Under the pieces are notes generated by a model, which saw only the letters and a list, made by a program, of their open reading frames with translations, had not been told where the DNA came from and ran no database searches. Positions 1 to 7,881 of a stretch of 40,973 nucleotides of DNA are shown piece after piece (within the stretch, counting starts at the first letter, position 1; every line of letters starts with the position of its first letter). Origin of the DNA: Nitrospirota bacterium (GTDB lineage: Bacteria > Nitrospirota > Thermodesulfovibrionia > Thermodesulfovibrionales > Magnetobacteriaceae). The stretch covers positions 1-40,973 of the forward strand of contig JADFXF010000012.1 in the NCBI GenBank assembly GCA_015233685.1. Reading direction: 5' to 3'. Both the position numbers and the translations under genes were made by a program.

Positions 1-92
1 CATCCTCAAGCCAAATACGATTCCGGACAAGCCGGAATGACGACAAGACAAGAAGGGTGATGACAATTTTTTGTCGCGGAGTGAGATAAAAT
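1..92. repeat. Partial palindromic repeat element (copy D)
   Basis: The window opens inside a repeat. Positions 20-42 carry the inverted arm GATTCCGGACAAGCCGGAAT followed by GAC, the same arm found at 16142-16164, 23177-23199 and 34576-34598. Its 3' flank (about 43-92), including ACAAGACAAG and the hairpin GACAATTTTTTGTC, matches the flank of the copy at 23126-23199. Positions 4-17 are the reverse complement of that copy's interior (TATTTGGCTTGAG). The left part lies outside the window. Confidence 0.6.
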
Positions 93-95
93 ATA

Positions 96-992
96 TTATT
101 GTAGGTATGATTTAGAAATGGAATTAATCCCTGTCCAACTTTTTTGTCTTCTGTCTCTGACCACTAAAACCGCACACGCGGCATGGCTTATTACCTTTTC
201 GGTTGTGCTGCCCATGAGGAGTTCTTTTATTCCGGTTTTTCCATAGCTGCCCATTACTATAAGATCAACGCCTTTGGTGCTTGCGGCCTCCACGATTGTC
301 TCGGATGGCCTGCCCACGGGCGTCAGCGTCTCCACAGAAGAAATGCCTTCGGCCATTTTACAGACTATATCAATATTTGATATTGCCTTTGATAACTCAT
401 CGCCGCCGCTATTGCCAACGCAGGACAGGACTATTATACCGCTGCCTAAGCGTTTCGCAATTCCAACTCCCTCGGCTGCCGCTGCCATACTGTGCCTTGA
501 GCCGTCGGTTGCTATTAGCACCTTCTTTCCTTCTATGCGTGCCTCCTTAGGAACGACCAGCACCCTACACGGCGCAACCCCTACAATGTTTACCACAACC
601 CCACGCATTAACCACTTTATAAAACCTTTATATTCGTGCCTTTCAATAACTATTAGGTCTATGTTAAGCCTTTTTACCTGTTGCACCACGTCATTATATG
701 GACTTTCCCCGTGGAAAAGTATTACCTCACAAGCGACGCCGCAACGCTGTGCCGTCTTTTTAATCGAATCCAGACGTGCTGCGGTCTGCCTCTCCATCTC
801 CTGAAAGTCATGGGGAGAAATCATTTCGTAGTCCGGGTTTGAACTCACCTCAGCCATCGCGTAAAGCGCGGCTTCACACCTTGATGACAGCTTTATCGCC
901 TCACGAATTGCCCCTTCACTGCACCCGGCACAATCTGTCAGCAACAAAATCCTTTTAATGTCTGACATCGGACACACCGGCACAGGTTCCAT
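96..992 (-). CDS. Tandem-domain universal stress protein (UspA family)
   Basis: This 298-residue protein has two UspA alpha/beta domains, at about residues 12-148 and 155-283, and is soluble with no signal peptide. The second domain keeps the ATP-binding signature G-2X-G-9X-G(S/T), read as GSYGKTGIKELLMGST. The matching loop of the first domain (ERHEYKGFIKWLMRG) has lost the glycines, so probably only the C-terminal half binds nucleotide. Family members act in stress survival, and no specific partner can be read from the sequence. The start at 992 is supported by AAGGAG six bases upstream, so the internal Met at residue 9 is not needed. It follows fluC on the same strand with a 23-base gap and is probably the last gene of the trpA-accD-folC-fluC run. 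Confidence 0.88.
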   Translation of the reverse strand: MEPVPVCPMSDIKRILLLTDCAGCSEGAIREAIKLSSRCEAALYAMAEVSSNPDYEMISPHDFQEMERQTAARLDSIKKTAQRCGVACEVILFHGESPYNDVVQQVKRLNIDLIVIERHEYKGFIKWLMRGVVVNIVGVAPCRVLVVPKEARIEGKKVLIATDGSRHSMAAAAEGVGIAKRLGSGIIVLSCVGNSGGDELSKAISNIDIVCKMAEGISSVETLTPVGRPSETIVEAASTKGVDLIVMGSYGKTGIKELLMGSTTEKVISHAACAVLVVRDRRQKSWTGINSISKSYLQ

Positions 993-1015
993 GTCTCACT
1001 CCTTAAAGCATGAAA

Positions 1016-1390
1016 TTAAATGGACTTGCCGAGGGCGTCGCCGATTCTAAGGACGATAAAACCGACTATGACACTCAACGCCACGTAGAGCATTGCGGCT
1101 AACGACTCTCCTTGCTTGACCAGGGCGCCAGTCTCGAATTCAAACGCCGAAAATGTCGTATATCCCCCAAGAAACCCCACCACAATGAGCAGCCTCCACT
1201 GTGGGTCTATTATATTCCTTGCGGCAAGTATGGACATAACAAACCCTATCAGAAAACTCCCGCTTATGTTTATTACGAACGTCCCAAGGGGAAACACCCT
1301 GCCCCACTTTCCGGTTATCCAGAGGGCCAGGGCATATCTGGCAATCGCCCCAACTGCCCCGCCTATGCCTATGAGTAAATAATCGCCCAT
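1016..1390 (-). CDS. fluC: Fluoride-specific ion channel FluC/CrcB
   Basis: This 124-residue four-helix membrane protein is of the usual FluC length. It shows the family landmarks: GGAVGAIARY near the N-terminus, GTFVINISGSFLIG around residues 36-49, and the signature GFLGGYTTFSAF near residues 73-84, which lines the fluoride pore in known members. FluC works as an antiparallel homodimer in the inner membrane and exports fluoride. The start follows two bases after the folC stop codon, so it is probably translated from the same message. I saw no fluoride riboswitch immediately upstream, because that space is folC coding sequence. Only one fluC copy is visible, consistent with the homodimeric type. 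Confidence 0.92.
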   Translation of the reverse strand: MGDYLLIGIGGAVGAIARYALALWITGKWGRVFPLGTFVINISGSFLIGFVMSILAARNIIDPQWRLLIVVGFLGGYTTFSAFEFETGALVKQGESLAAMLYVALSVIVGFIVLRIGDALGKSI

Positions 1391-1392
1391 AG

Positions 1393-2721
1393 TTATTTAA
1401 ACTCCGCAAGTTCTTTTAATAGTGGACGCTGCCCCATCGCCTCTTTTGCCTCACCGACGGTATAAAAAGAACCGGTTATTACGATTAAACCGCCTTGTTT
1501 ATAATATTGCCCTGCCATTTTAATGGCCTCGCGTATGGATGGGGCAGTGTAGAGGACTGGCGTTGAGGATGTGGAGAATTCCTTTGCCATCTCAAGGAGT
1601 GCCTCCGGCCGTGCTGCCCTCTCATAGGACGGTGCGCTGAGGATTAGTATGTTGGCCGCTGGCATGAGCGCCCTCAGCATTCCCGCCGTGTCCTTATCGG
1701 CCATTGCCCCAAAAATCAGGATGACCTCCGAAAACGACTGCCTTAAATATAAATCCCTCAGCGTTTTAGAGAGAGCCGCGGCCGCCGCCGGATTATGCGC
1801 GCCGTCAAGCAGCACATCCATACCGGCGTGTCTGACCAGCTCGCACCTGCCCGGCCACTTAATGCCCCGCAGGGCCGACTCAATGCCCTCTGTGGAATTA
1901 AATAATAACTCGGCGCAACGCACGGCACATGCGGCGTTTTCCACCTGATGCCCACCGGTAAATGGGATTGTCAGCGCCTCAATCCCGCTGCCGCCGCGAT
2001 ATTTAAACGTCGTCCCTGTGATGTCCTGCCTTATGGGCTGCGCGTCGAAGTCTTCACCGAAAACCTCCAGCCGGGCGTTTTGCTGCGCTGCCTTTTGTCT
2101 TATCACGCCAAGCGCGCCCGGCGTCTGTGACGTGGTTATCACGGGCGTCCCTCTTTTGATTATTCCGGCCTTCTCCACCGCTATTTCCTCTATCGTATTT
2201 CCAAGGAATTCCCTGTGGTCAATGTTGATATTAGTTATTACAGACGCCTCCGGCATAATTATATTCGTGGCGTCGAAACGCCCTCCCATACCCGTTTCAA
2301 AGACCGCCCAATCAACTCCCTGCTTCCTGAAATATAAAAACGCTATTGCCGTTACAAACTCAAAAAAAGTCGGGGTTAGGCCGTCAACGCCACTGATGGC
2401 CTGATTTATCTCCTCGGTCAGGGCAACCACATCATCAGGAGATATCTCCCCGCCGTCTACCTTAATACGCTCAGTGAATCTAACCATGTGAGGCGACGTA
2501 AAAATCCCCGTCTTATAACCCTTTTCCATCAGAATCCCCTGAAGCATAGCGCACGTTGAACCCTTGCCATTAGTGCCGGCGACATGGATTGTTTTATAGG
2601 CGGTTTGAGGAGCGGCAAGCAGGTCAGATATATGGGTGATGTTGGCAAGGCCTAGTTTAATCCCGAACTTTTGAAGGCTATAGAGATAGGATACCGCTTT
2701 TTCATATCTGTGGTCAGGCAT
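1393..2721 (-). CDS. folC: Bifunctional dihydrofolate synthase / folylpolyglutamate synthase
   Basis: This 442-residue Mur-ligase-type enzyme adds glutamate to dihydropteroate and then polyglutamate tails to folate in the cytoplasm. The N-terminal ATPase domain has the P-loop HVAGTNGKGST at residues 46-56. Further family landmarks are ETGMGGRFDATN (around residue 141), NINIDHREFLGNT, and the C-terminal domain segments WPGRCELV and LDGAHNP. Its start overlaps the end of accD by eight bases, so the two are probably translationally coupled. The trpA-accD-folC order is common in bacteria. Length and motifs are complete. Confidence 0.93.
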   Translation of the reverse strand: MPDHRYEKAVSYLYSLQKFGIKLGLANITHISDLLAAPQTAYKTIHVAGTNGKGSTCAMLQGILMEKGYKTGIFTSPHMVRFTERIKVDGGEISPDDVVALTEEINQAISGVDGLTPTFFEFVTAIAFLYFRKQGVDWAVFETGMGGRFDATNIIMPEASVITNINIDHREFLGNTIEEIAVEKAGIIKRGTPVITTSQTPGALGVIRQKAAQQNARLEVFGEDFDAQPIRQDITGTTFKYRGGSGIEALTIPFTGGHQVENAACAVRCAELLFNSTEGIESALRGIKWPGRCELVRHAGMDVLLDGAHNPAAAAALSKTLRDLYLRQSFSEVILIFGAMADKDTAGMLRALMPAANILILSAPSYERAARPEALLEMAKEFSTSSTPVLYTAPSIREAIKMAGQYYKQGGLIVITGSFYTVGEAKEAMGQRPLLKELAEFK

Positions 2722-3592
2722 TTTTGTCCCGGGTATCTTTTGGGCCGCCCATCAGGATTCTGATGAGCCTTGCTATGGCCGCCTTCAAATCCCTCCTGTG
2801 GACGACCATGTCAATAAGACCTTTTTTGAGGAGGAACTCGGCCTGTTGAAAATCGTCAGGGAGCTGCTGGTTAATGGTCTGCTGGATTACCCGTGCGCCG
2901 GCAAATCCGATAAGGCTTTTTGGCTCTGCTATGATGACATCGCCAAGCATGGCAAAGCTGGCGCTCACCCCGCCAAACGTAGGGTCAGTCAGGACGGTAA
3001 TATAGGGCAGGGGATGATTTTTCAGGCGGCCTACGGCGGCTGAGACCTTTGCCATTTGCATAAGCGAAAAGATTCCCTCCTGCATTCGCGCCCCGCCAGA
3101 CGATGTAAACACTACCAGAGGAAGGCGGTTTTCTATGGCCGCCTCAGCAGCCCTCGCCATTTTCTCACCCACGGCGCTCCCCATAGAGCCACCCATGAAG
3201 GAAAAATCCATCACCGCTATGACCGCAGGGTGTTTATTAATCGTCGCCGCACCGGCTGTTACAGCGTCTCTCAGGCCGGCCTTTGACTGGTTTGTCTTTA
3301 TTCGCTCCTCATATGATATTGTATCGGTAAACTCAAGCGGGTCACAGGACTGGAGCTCGGAGGCTATTTCTACAAAACTCCCCGCGTCTGCGGTGAGATT
3401 TATGCGCTCCCGTACGCCGATTCGGCTGTGGTAGTTGCACTTAGGGCAGACCTTTAGATTTTTCTCGAATTCCTTTTTATATACGATTTCCTTGCAGTCG
3501 GCGCACTTGACCCACAGGCCTTCGGGGATTTTGACTTTCTTTGATACCGCACGGCCTTGTGTTATCTCTTTTGTCTTTTTAAACCAGGGCAT
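2714..3592 (-). CDS. accD: Acetyl-CoA carboxylase carboxyltransferase subunit beta
   Basis: This 292-residue beta subunit belongs to the heteromeric acetyl-CoA carboxylase, which transfers carboxyl from carboxybiotin to acetyl-CoA to make malonyl-CoA for fatty acid synthesis. An N-terminal four-cysteine zinc ribbon is visible (C30, C33, C49, C52; CADC...CPKC). It is followed by the crotonase-like carboxyltransferase domain with VFTSSGGARMQEG and the FGGVSASFAMLGD stretch. The start lies six bases after the trpA stop and the end overlaps folC. The partner subunits accA, accB and accC are not in this window. Confidence 0.94.
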   Translation of the reverse strand: MPWFKKTKEITQGRAVSKKVKIPEGLWVKCADCKEIVYKKEFEKNLKVCPKCNYHSRIGVRERINLTADAGSFVEIASELQSCDPLEFTDTISYEERIKTNQSKAGLRDAVTAGAATINKHPAVIAVMDFSFMGGSMGSAVGEKMARAAEAAIENRLPLVVFTSSGGARMQEGIFSLMQMAKVSAAVGRLKNHPLPYITVLTDPTFGGVSASFAMLGDVIIAEPKSLIGFAGARVIQQTINQQLPDDFQQAEFLLKKGLIDMVVHRRDLKAAIARLIRILMGGPKDTRDKNA

Positions 3593-3598
3593 ATGGCT

Positions 3599-4384
3599 CT
3601 ATATTGCCGCCCTTAGGGATTTCACGAGCGTGCGAAATGTTTCTTGTCCTTGTCCAATGGCCTTGACGATGGCGCTGCCTACGATGACCCCGTCGGCAAT
3701 TGCCGCAACCGCCGCCGCCTCATCCTTTGTCTTTACGCCGAAGCCGACTGCCACCGGCTTTTTCGATATAGAGCGAATCTTTTCTATACGCGCCCTAAGA
3801 GAGTCATCAATAGCGATTGCCGACCCTGTGATGCCGGTTAACGACACGTAATAGATAAATCCCCGCGACTGCCTGGAAACGAGGCCAATCCTTTTGTCTG
3901 TGGATGTTGGGGCAAGCAGAAAAATAGTATCAGGGCCGCCCCTGTGGCAGGAGGCCGTAAAATCAACCTCTTCATCGGGCGGTAAGTCTGGTATTATTAT
4001 GCCGTCAACGCCGTTGCTAAGGGCGGCATCAACGAAAGTGCCAAGCCCAAACTTTAGTACGGGATTAAAATACGTCATTAAGACAATGGGAATCAGGGAC
4101 TTTTGCCTGATGGTTTTTACCATATCAATGACCTTGCGAAGCGTCACCCCCCTGGACAGGGCGTTCATAGCGGCAAGTTGTATAGTAGGGCCATCGGCCA
4201 CGGGGTCGGAAAACGGTACGCCAAGCTCAATAATATCAGCCCCCATTGCCTCAAGTTCCATGACGATGTCCACCGTTTCTGACACCGACGGCTCACCGGC
4301 CATGATATATGGAATAAAGGCCTTTTTGCCGCCGCCTTCCTCTTGAATTTTCGCGAATCGTTCAGTAATAGCAGAGTGTGTCAT
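3599..4384 (-). CDS. trpA: Tryptophan synthase alpha chain
   Basis: This 261-residue TIM-barrel subunit cleaves indole-3-glycerol phosphate to indole and glyceraldehyde 3-phosphate and passes indole to TrpB. The catalytic glutamate and aspartate are visible in DIIELGVPFSDPVADGP (around residues 50-66), and the phosphate-binding GFGVKTKDEAAA near the C-terminus is intact. trpB is not adjacent, so the rest of the trp pathway lies elsewhere or beyond this operon. It is the first gene of a minus-strand run into accD, folC, fluC and usp. A GGAGG lies 12 bases before the ATG, a rather long spacing. Confidence 0.94.
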   Translation of the reverse strand: MTHSAITERFAKIQEEGGGKKAFIPYIMAGEPSVSETVDIVMELEAMGADIIELGVPFSDPVADGPTIQLAAMNALSRGVTLRKVIDMVKTIRQKSLIPIVLMTYFNPVLKFGLGTFVDAALSNGVDGIIIPDLPPDEEVDFTASCHRGGPDTIFLLAPTSTDKRIGLVSRQSRGFIYYVSLTGITGSAIAIDDSLRARIEKIRSISKKPVAVGFGVKTKDEAAAVAAIADGVIVGSAIVKAIGQGQETFRTLVKSLRAAI

Positions 4385-4443
4385 AGTGTTTGCTTGTCCT
4401 CCGGGTATTTCTTCCTACTCCTAACCTGTGCCATCGGCAGGGT

Positions 4444-4472
4444 ATTATAGCATTGCTGCCGCCTCATTAACT
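4444..4472 (-). promoter_or_regulatory. Candidate sigma-70-type promoter for trpA-accD-folC
   Basis: On the minus strand a perfect TATAAT (-10) lies at 4444-4449, about 60 bases before the trpA start. The matching -35 region near 4467-4472 (AGTTAA at 17-bp spacing) is poor, so the call rests mainly on the -10 and its position in the 113-base gap between trpA and the toxin gene. Confidence 0.4.
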
Positions 4473-4497
4473 ACAAAAAGTTTTCCCTTTTATCTTT

Positions 4498-4764
4498 TTA
4501 AGGAAAGAACCTGTAAATCTCTTTTCTGTGAAGCACTCTTCTGAATTCCAGTTTGCCTGACGCAATATACAAGCCAACGCGGTAATCTCCAATCCTTATC
4601 TTATAAAATCCCTCATATCCCCTCATCTTTGATATTCGGGTGAAGAGCGATTGCTGATCATCCAAAGGCAGCTCTTCAAACACGAGATTCTCTATTTGCC
4701 TCTTATAAGACACAGGTAAAGAAGCAAGGTCTTTTAAAAACTTTTTCCTGTACCTGAAATCCAT
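4498..4764 (-). CDS. RelE/ParE-family toxin
   Basis: This 88-residue basic protein has the short RelE/ParE fold pattern: an N-terminal helical hairpin (FRYRKKFLKDLASLP) followed by beta strands with KIRIGDYRVGLY and the C-terminal RVLHRKEIYRFFP. Known relatives are either mRNA interferases (RelE) or gyrase poisons (ParE), and the sequence alone does not settle which. Its ATG overlaps the stop codon of the upstream antitoxin (TAATG), the usual coupling of such pairs. All features point to an intact module. Confidence 0.85.
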   Translation of the reverse strand: MDFRYRKKFLKDLASLPVSYKRQIENLVFEELPLDDQQSLFTRISKMRGYEGFYKIRIGDYRVGLYIASGKLEFRRVLHRKEIYRFFP

Positions 4765-4961
4765 TACACAGACACTGACCGGTAGTATTCTTTTGCTTGT
4801 TCAAGACTGAGAGATTCAGTATCATTGTCGTCAATCATTAGATGGTAAAGTCCGTAGTCCTCTAATATTTCCTCAATCTTGCCGAATGTCTCAATGTCAA
4901 TTTCAACTGCCAATCTGTTGTTGTTCTCATCTATAACGTATTTTTTTACTATTTCCAGCAT
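4764..4961 (-). CDS. Antitoxin of the RelE/ParE-type pair
   Basis: This 65-residue acidic protein starts with a short strand (KYVIDENNNRLAVEIDIETF), continues as a helix, and ends in a segment with SLEQAKEYYRS that would wrap the toxin. The architecture resembles small antitoxins paired with RelE/ParE toxins that have no classical DNA-binding domain at full length. The assignment rests on its overlap with the toxin gene, its size and its composition. A GGGAGGA Shine-Dalgarno precedes the ATG, and a strong promoter lies upstream. Confidence 0.8.
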   Translation of the reverse strand: MLEIVKKYVIDENNNRLAVEIDIETFGKIEEILEDYGLYHLMIDDNDTESLSLEQAKEYYRSVSV

Positions 4962-4994
4962 AAAGCCATCCTCCCTATTTCCCTTACTCTTTTT

Positions 4995-5023
4995 AGTCTA
5001 TTTTATTACCTGTGTTTTGTCAA
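4995..5023 (-). promoter_or_regulatory. Sigma-70-type promoter of the toxin-antitoxin pair
   Basis: On the minus strand TTGACA (5018-5023) and TAGACT (4995-5000) are separated by exactly 17 bases. This is a full-consensus -35 with a 4/6 match at -10. The Shine-Dalgarno and ATG of the antitoxin follow about 35 bases downstream. Confidence 0.7.
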
Positions 5024-5116
5024 ATGAGATTGTCCCGAAATGACATTTTATCAGAAAAAAGAAATAAATTCCGCCATAGATTAATTCCTCGGCACTTGGC
5101 TATAATTAGTACCGTA

Positions 5117-5773
5117 ATGGAAAAGACACCCTCTTCCGATGCCCTTTACAGGTGGGCGCTTGTGCTTGCGGTAATTACCGTTTTTTATAATATCCTTGAA
5201 GGGCTTGTCTCTGTGTATTTAGGCTTTGAGGACGACGCGCTTTCTCTGTTTGGCTTTGGGCTTGATTCGTTTGTCGAGGCCGTCTCAGGCGTCGGCGTTT
5301 GGCATATGGCCGTGAGGATTCGACAAACCCCCGACGGCTCATCAGACGTGTTTGAGCGGCAGACGCTTAGAATCACGGGCGGCGCTTTCTATATTCTCGC
5401 AGCCGGCCTGACAGCCTCATCGGTACTTAATATAATTCAGGGAAAACACCCGCAGACCGCCTTCTGGGGCATTGTCATCTCCTGTGTCTCCATACTGGCA
5501 ATGTGGCTACTCGTTCACTATAAGATGAAAGTAGGAAGTCAACTGAACTCTCAGGCAATGCTCTCAGACGCCGCCTGCGGCCGTACCTGCATATACCTGT
5601 CTGTTGTGCTGCTTTTGGGCAGCGCCGGATATGCCCTTACTGGAATTGGCTGGTTCGACTGTGCCGGGGCTATGATTATCGCGGCACTGTCATATAAAGA
5701 GGGACGTGAGGCGATGGGCAAGGCGCGCGGGAAATCGTGCTGCTGCGGCAACTCCTGTGCCTCCCAAAAGTGA
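5117..5773 (+). CDS. Cation-diffusion-facilitator-like transporter, short form
   Basis: From the ATG at 5117 this is a 218-residue membrane protein with about five or six hydrophobic segments. Its second helix carries a CDF-like metal-site pattern (DDALSLFGFGLDSFVEAVSG), and a later helix has MLSDAACGRTCIYLS, a pattern seen in a CDF-related cation transporter subgroup. The cytoplasmic C-terminal domain of full-length CDF proteins is absent. The protein instead ends in a cysteine cluster (CCCGNSC). The frame stays open to a GTG at 5012, but the extra 35 residues look non-coding and overlap the TA promoter. No strong Shine-Dalgarno precedes 5117. The transported metal is unknown. Confidence 0.7.
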   Translation: MEKTPSSDALYRWALVLAVITVFYNILEGLVSVYLGFEDDALSLFGFGLDSFVEAVSGVGVWHMAVRIRQTPDGSSDVFERQTLRITGGAFYILAAGLTASSVLNIIQGKHPQTAFWGIVISCVSILAMWLLVHYKMKVGSQLNSQAMLSDAACGRTCIYLSVVLLLGSAGYALTGIGWFDCAGAMIIAALSYKEGREAMGKARGKSCCCGNSCASQK

Positions 5774-5865
5774 TTCGCACGCCATAGGGCGTAGTCGCTT
5801 GCAAACATGAACTACATCCTGACTGGTTTTAACACCGCCTTGCAATACGTTGAAAAACCATCACC

Positions 5866-5894
5866 CTGTCAACCATTTGACAGGCATTTGACAG
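5866..5894. promoter_or_regulatory. Heptamer array, candidate activator binding site
   Basis: Three copies of the heptamer TTGACAG occur here: inverted at 5866-5872 (CTGTCAA) and direct at 5877-5883 and 5888-5894. The first two form a 7-bp inverted repeat with a 4-base spacer. The two direct copies are 11 bp apart, about one helical turn. The array lies about 75-103 bp upstream of the sigma-54 promoter, where enhancer-binding proteins commonly bind. The binding protein is unknown. Confidence 0.5.
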
Positions 5895-5968
5895 AATCGG
5901 GGTATATTATGGCCTTGTAAAATCCCATTTAATCACCGGCGGTTAGGGATTATCGCCGGTTCAATAGG

Positions 5969-5984
5969 TGGCATGGATTTTGCT
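5969..5984 (+). promoter_or_regulatory. Sigma-54 (-24/-12) promoter of the flagellar operon
   Basis: TGGCATG-GATT-TTGCT matches the sigma-54 consensus TGGCAYR-N4-TTGCW at every defined position, with GG at 5970-5971 and GC at 5982-5983. The expected start is near 5995, about 32 bases before the fliL ATG. Sigma-54 control of middle flagellar genes is well known in several Gram-negative groups. Confidence 0.8.
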
Positions 5985-6026
5985 ATCTATACCAGAGAAC
6001 AGTCTTATTTTTTCTATGGAGGTTAC

Positions 6027-6533
6027 ATGACTGAAGAACCCGAAGAAGCAGCAGAACCAGTTAAGGTACAAAAAAAGTCGTTGAGCATCAAACAGATATT
6101 AATCTTTGGCGGTATTATCCTTGTACTGGCAGGCGGGGGGTTTTTTACCTATACCAAATTCTTCGCCAAGCACGAAGAAGGCAAGGAGAACAAGGAAAGC
6201 GCTAAAGACACCGGACACAAGGATAAGAAGCTCGCAGAGCAGATACTAATCCCTCTTGAGCCGCTAATTGTCAACCTCACGGACAAGAGCAGGTTTATGA
6301 AGATCTCGCTTCAACTCGAAGTGGGGGACAAAAAGCATGAAGAGATTGTAAAGGAGAAAATGCCCCTTCTTAGAGATGCCATTATCATGCTTCTTACTAG
6401 TAAGTCCTACGAGGCCATCTCAGGGTCGGACGGCAAGATGCAGTTAAAGGACGAAGTGCTCTCAAGGTTGAATCAGGCATTGGGAAAGGAAATTATATTA
6501 AACGTTTATTTTACCGAACTGATGGTGCAATAG
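6027..6533 (+). CDS. fliL: Flagellar basal-body protein FliL
   Basis: This 168-residue single-pass inner-membrane protein has a short cytoplasmic acidic N-terminus, one membrane helix (ILIFGGIILVLAGGGFF, around residues 25-43), a charged linker rich in Lys/Glu, and the periplasmic FliL domain (about 70-168) ending in VYFTELMVQ. FliL associates with the stators and supports torque. The start at 6027 is chosen because GGAGG lies five bases before it. The longer open frame from 5973 would overlap the sigma-54 promoter. The stop is followed directly by the fliM ATG, making this the first gene of a 12-gene operon. Confidence 0.9.
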   Translation: MTEEPEEAAEPVKVQKKSLSIKQILIFGGIILVLAGGGFFTYTKFFAKHEEGKENKESAKDTGHKDKKLAEQILIPLEPLIVNLTDKSRFMKISLQLEVGDKKHEEIVKEKMPLLRDAIIMLLTSKSYEAISGSDGKMQLKDEVLSRLNQALGKEIILNVYFTELMVQ

Positions 6534-7505
6534 ATGAGTAACAAGATACTCTCGCAGGACGAAATTGACGCCCTTTTAAAAGGTGTGCAGAGCGGTTCGG
6601 TAGAGACCGGGTCACAGGCTCAGGAGGATAGCGGGGTCAAGACCTATGACCTCGCCAATCAGGAGAGGATAATCAGGGGCAGGATGCCTGGCCTTGAAAT
6701 CGCCAATGAGCGTTTCGCAAGGTTCTTCAGAAACTCCATCTCCACGATTATTCAGAAGTTTGTTGATGTCAACATACACGGTGTAGAGATGATGAAGTTC
6801 AGCGAATTTATGAAGACGCTCCCGCTGCCGTCAAGCATCAACATATTCAAGATGGAGCCGCTGAAGGGGTTTTCCCTGTTTGTGCTGGGCGCGCCCGCTG
6901 TGTTTGCCTTTGTCGAGTATTTTTTCGGGGCCACTACCGCGAGGAATACGAAATCAGAGGGCCGGTATTTTACGCCCATTGAGCAGCGTATCATCAAAAA
7001 AGTGGTCGCCATGGTGCTCAAAGACCTGGCCGCCGCGTGGAAGGGTATTATAGCAGTGGAGCCTGAGCATGTGGGGTCGGAGATGAATCCACAGTTTGTT
7101 ACTATTGTCACGCCTACTGAGGTGATAATAAAGGTAGAGGTTCACCTTGAGGTAGAGGATTTCACGGGTAAGATGTATTTCTGCATCCCATACTCGGTAA
7201 TTGAGCCGGTTAAGGAGAAACTATACTCTGGCATTCAGGCCGAAAAACTTGAGATAGACCAGCGCTGGGTTGGCCGTTTAAATGGAATCCTGAGACTGTC
7301 CACTGTGGATGTTTCAATTGAGTTGGCAACGGCCGAGCTTGTGATTGAGGATATTCTTGATTTACGAAAGGGAGACGTAATACCTCTTGGGAAAAGTATC
7401 AACGAGGACATGGTACTGAAGGTCGAGGGGATTCCCAAATTCAGATGTGTGCCGGGTCAGGTGAAGGGCAATTTGGCCGTTAAAATCACCGGCGAACAGA
7501 CTTAG
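6534..7505 (+). CDS. fliM: Flagellar motor switch protein FliM
   Basis: This 323-residue C-ring protein begins with LSQDEIDALL, the N-terminal peptide that binds phosphorylated CheY in known FliM proteins. The middle CheC-like domain spans about residues 45-230, and a C-terminal SPOA domain about 245-320 packs with FliN. It starts immediately after fliL. With CheY encoded downstream in the same window, it is the expected output target of the chemotaxis pathway. Confidence 0.95.
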   Translation: MSNKILSQDEIDALLKGVQSGSVETGSQAQEDSGVKTYDLANQERIIRGRMPGLEIANERFARFFRNSISTIIQKFVDVNIHGVEMMKFSEFMKTLPLPSSINIFKMEPLKGFSLFVLGAPAVFAFVEYFFGATTARNTKSEGRYFTPIEQRIIKKVVAMVLKDLAAAWKGIIAVEPEHVGSEMNPQFVTIVTPTEVIIKVEVHLEVEDFTGKMYFCIPYSVIEPVKEKLYSGIQAEKLEIDQRWVGRLNGILRLSTVDVSIELATAELVIEDILDLRKGDVIPLGKSINEDMVLKVEGIPKFRCVPGQVKGNLAVKITGEQT

Positions 7506-7563
7506 ATATTCAGCAACGTAGTTTTTTAAGGGCATACAGAAAACATACTTAAGGAGGAGATTC

Positions 7564-7881
7564 ATGGATGTGCAAAAGGCGGATTTCCACGAATTGGATA
7601 AAGACGGCAACATCGAGGGCGCCAGGGATATTAAGTTCCTCCTCGACATACCGCTTATGATAACGGTGGAGATAGGCAGGACAAAGATGCTCATAAACGA
7701 CTTGCTCCAGCTTGGGCAAGGCTCGGTAATAGAACTCGATAAACTTGCCGGGGAGGCTATGGAAATACTCGTCAACAACAAGGTAATAGCCAAAGGCGAG
7801 GTTGTCGTGGTAAACGAAAAGTTCGGCATCAGGCTTACTGATGTCGTAAGCCCAACTGACAGGTTGAAACAACTGAGATGA
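7564..7881 (+). CDS. fliN: Flagellar motor switch protein FliN
   Basis: This 105-residue protein is essentially one SPOA domain (LDIPLMITVEIGRTKM to FGIRLTDVVSP, about residues 28-98) with a short acidic N-terminus. FliN tetramers form the bottom of the C-ring with FliM. AAGGAGG lies six bases before the start, and the gene overlaps fliO by four bases (ATGA). The short form is common outside the enterics. Confidence 0.93.
   Translation: MDVQKADFHELDKDGNIEGARDIKFLLDIPLMITVEIGRTKMLINDLLQLGQGSVIELDKLAGEAMEILVNNKVIAKGEVVVVNEKFGIRLTDVVSPTDRLKQLR

Noticed and set aside
1391-1392. Fluoride riboswitch before fluC
   Set aside because: The sequence upstream is folC coding with only two bases between the genes, and no riboswitch motif was seen.
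5012-5116. Upstream extension of the CDF-like protein from a GTG at 5012
   Set aside because: The extra residues are charged and non-membrane, and the stretch overlaps the antitoxin promoter. ATG 5117 gives the better protein.
5973-6026. Longer fliL from an ATG at 5973
   Set aside because: It would include sigma-54 promoter sequence, and a good ribosome site lies at 6027.
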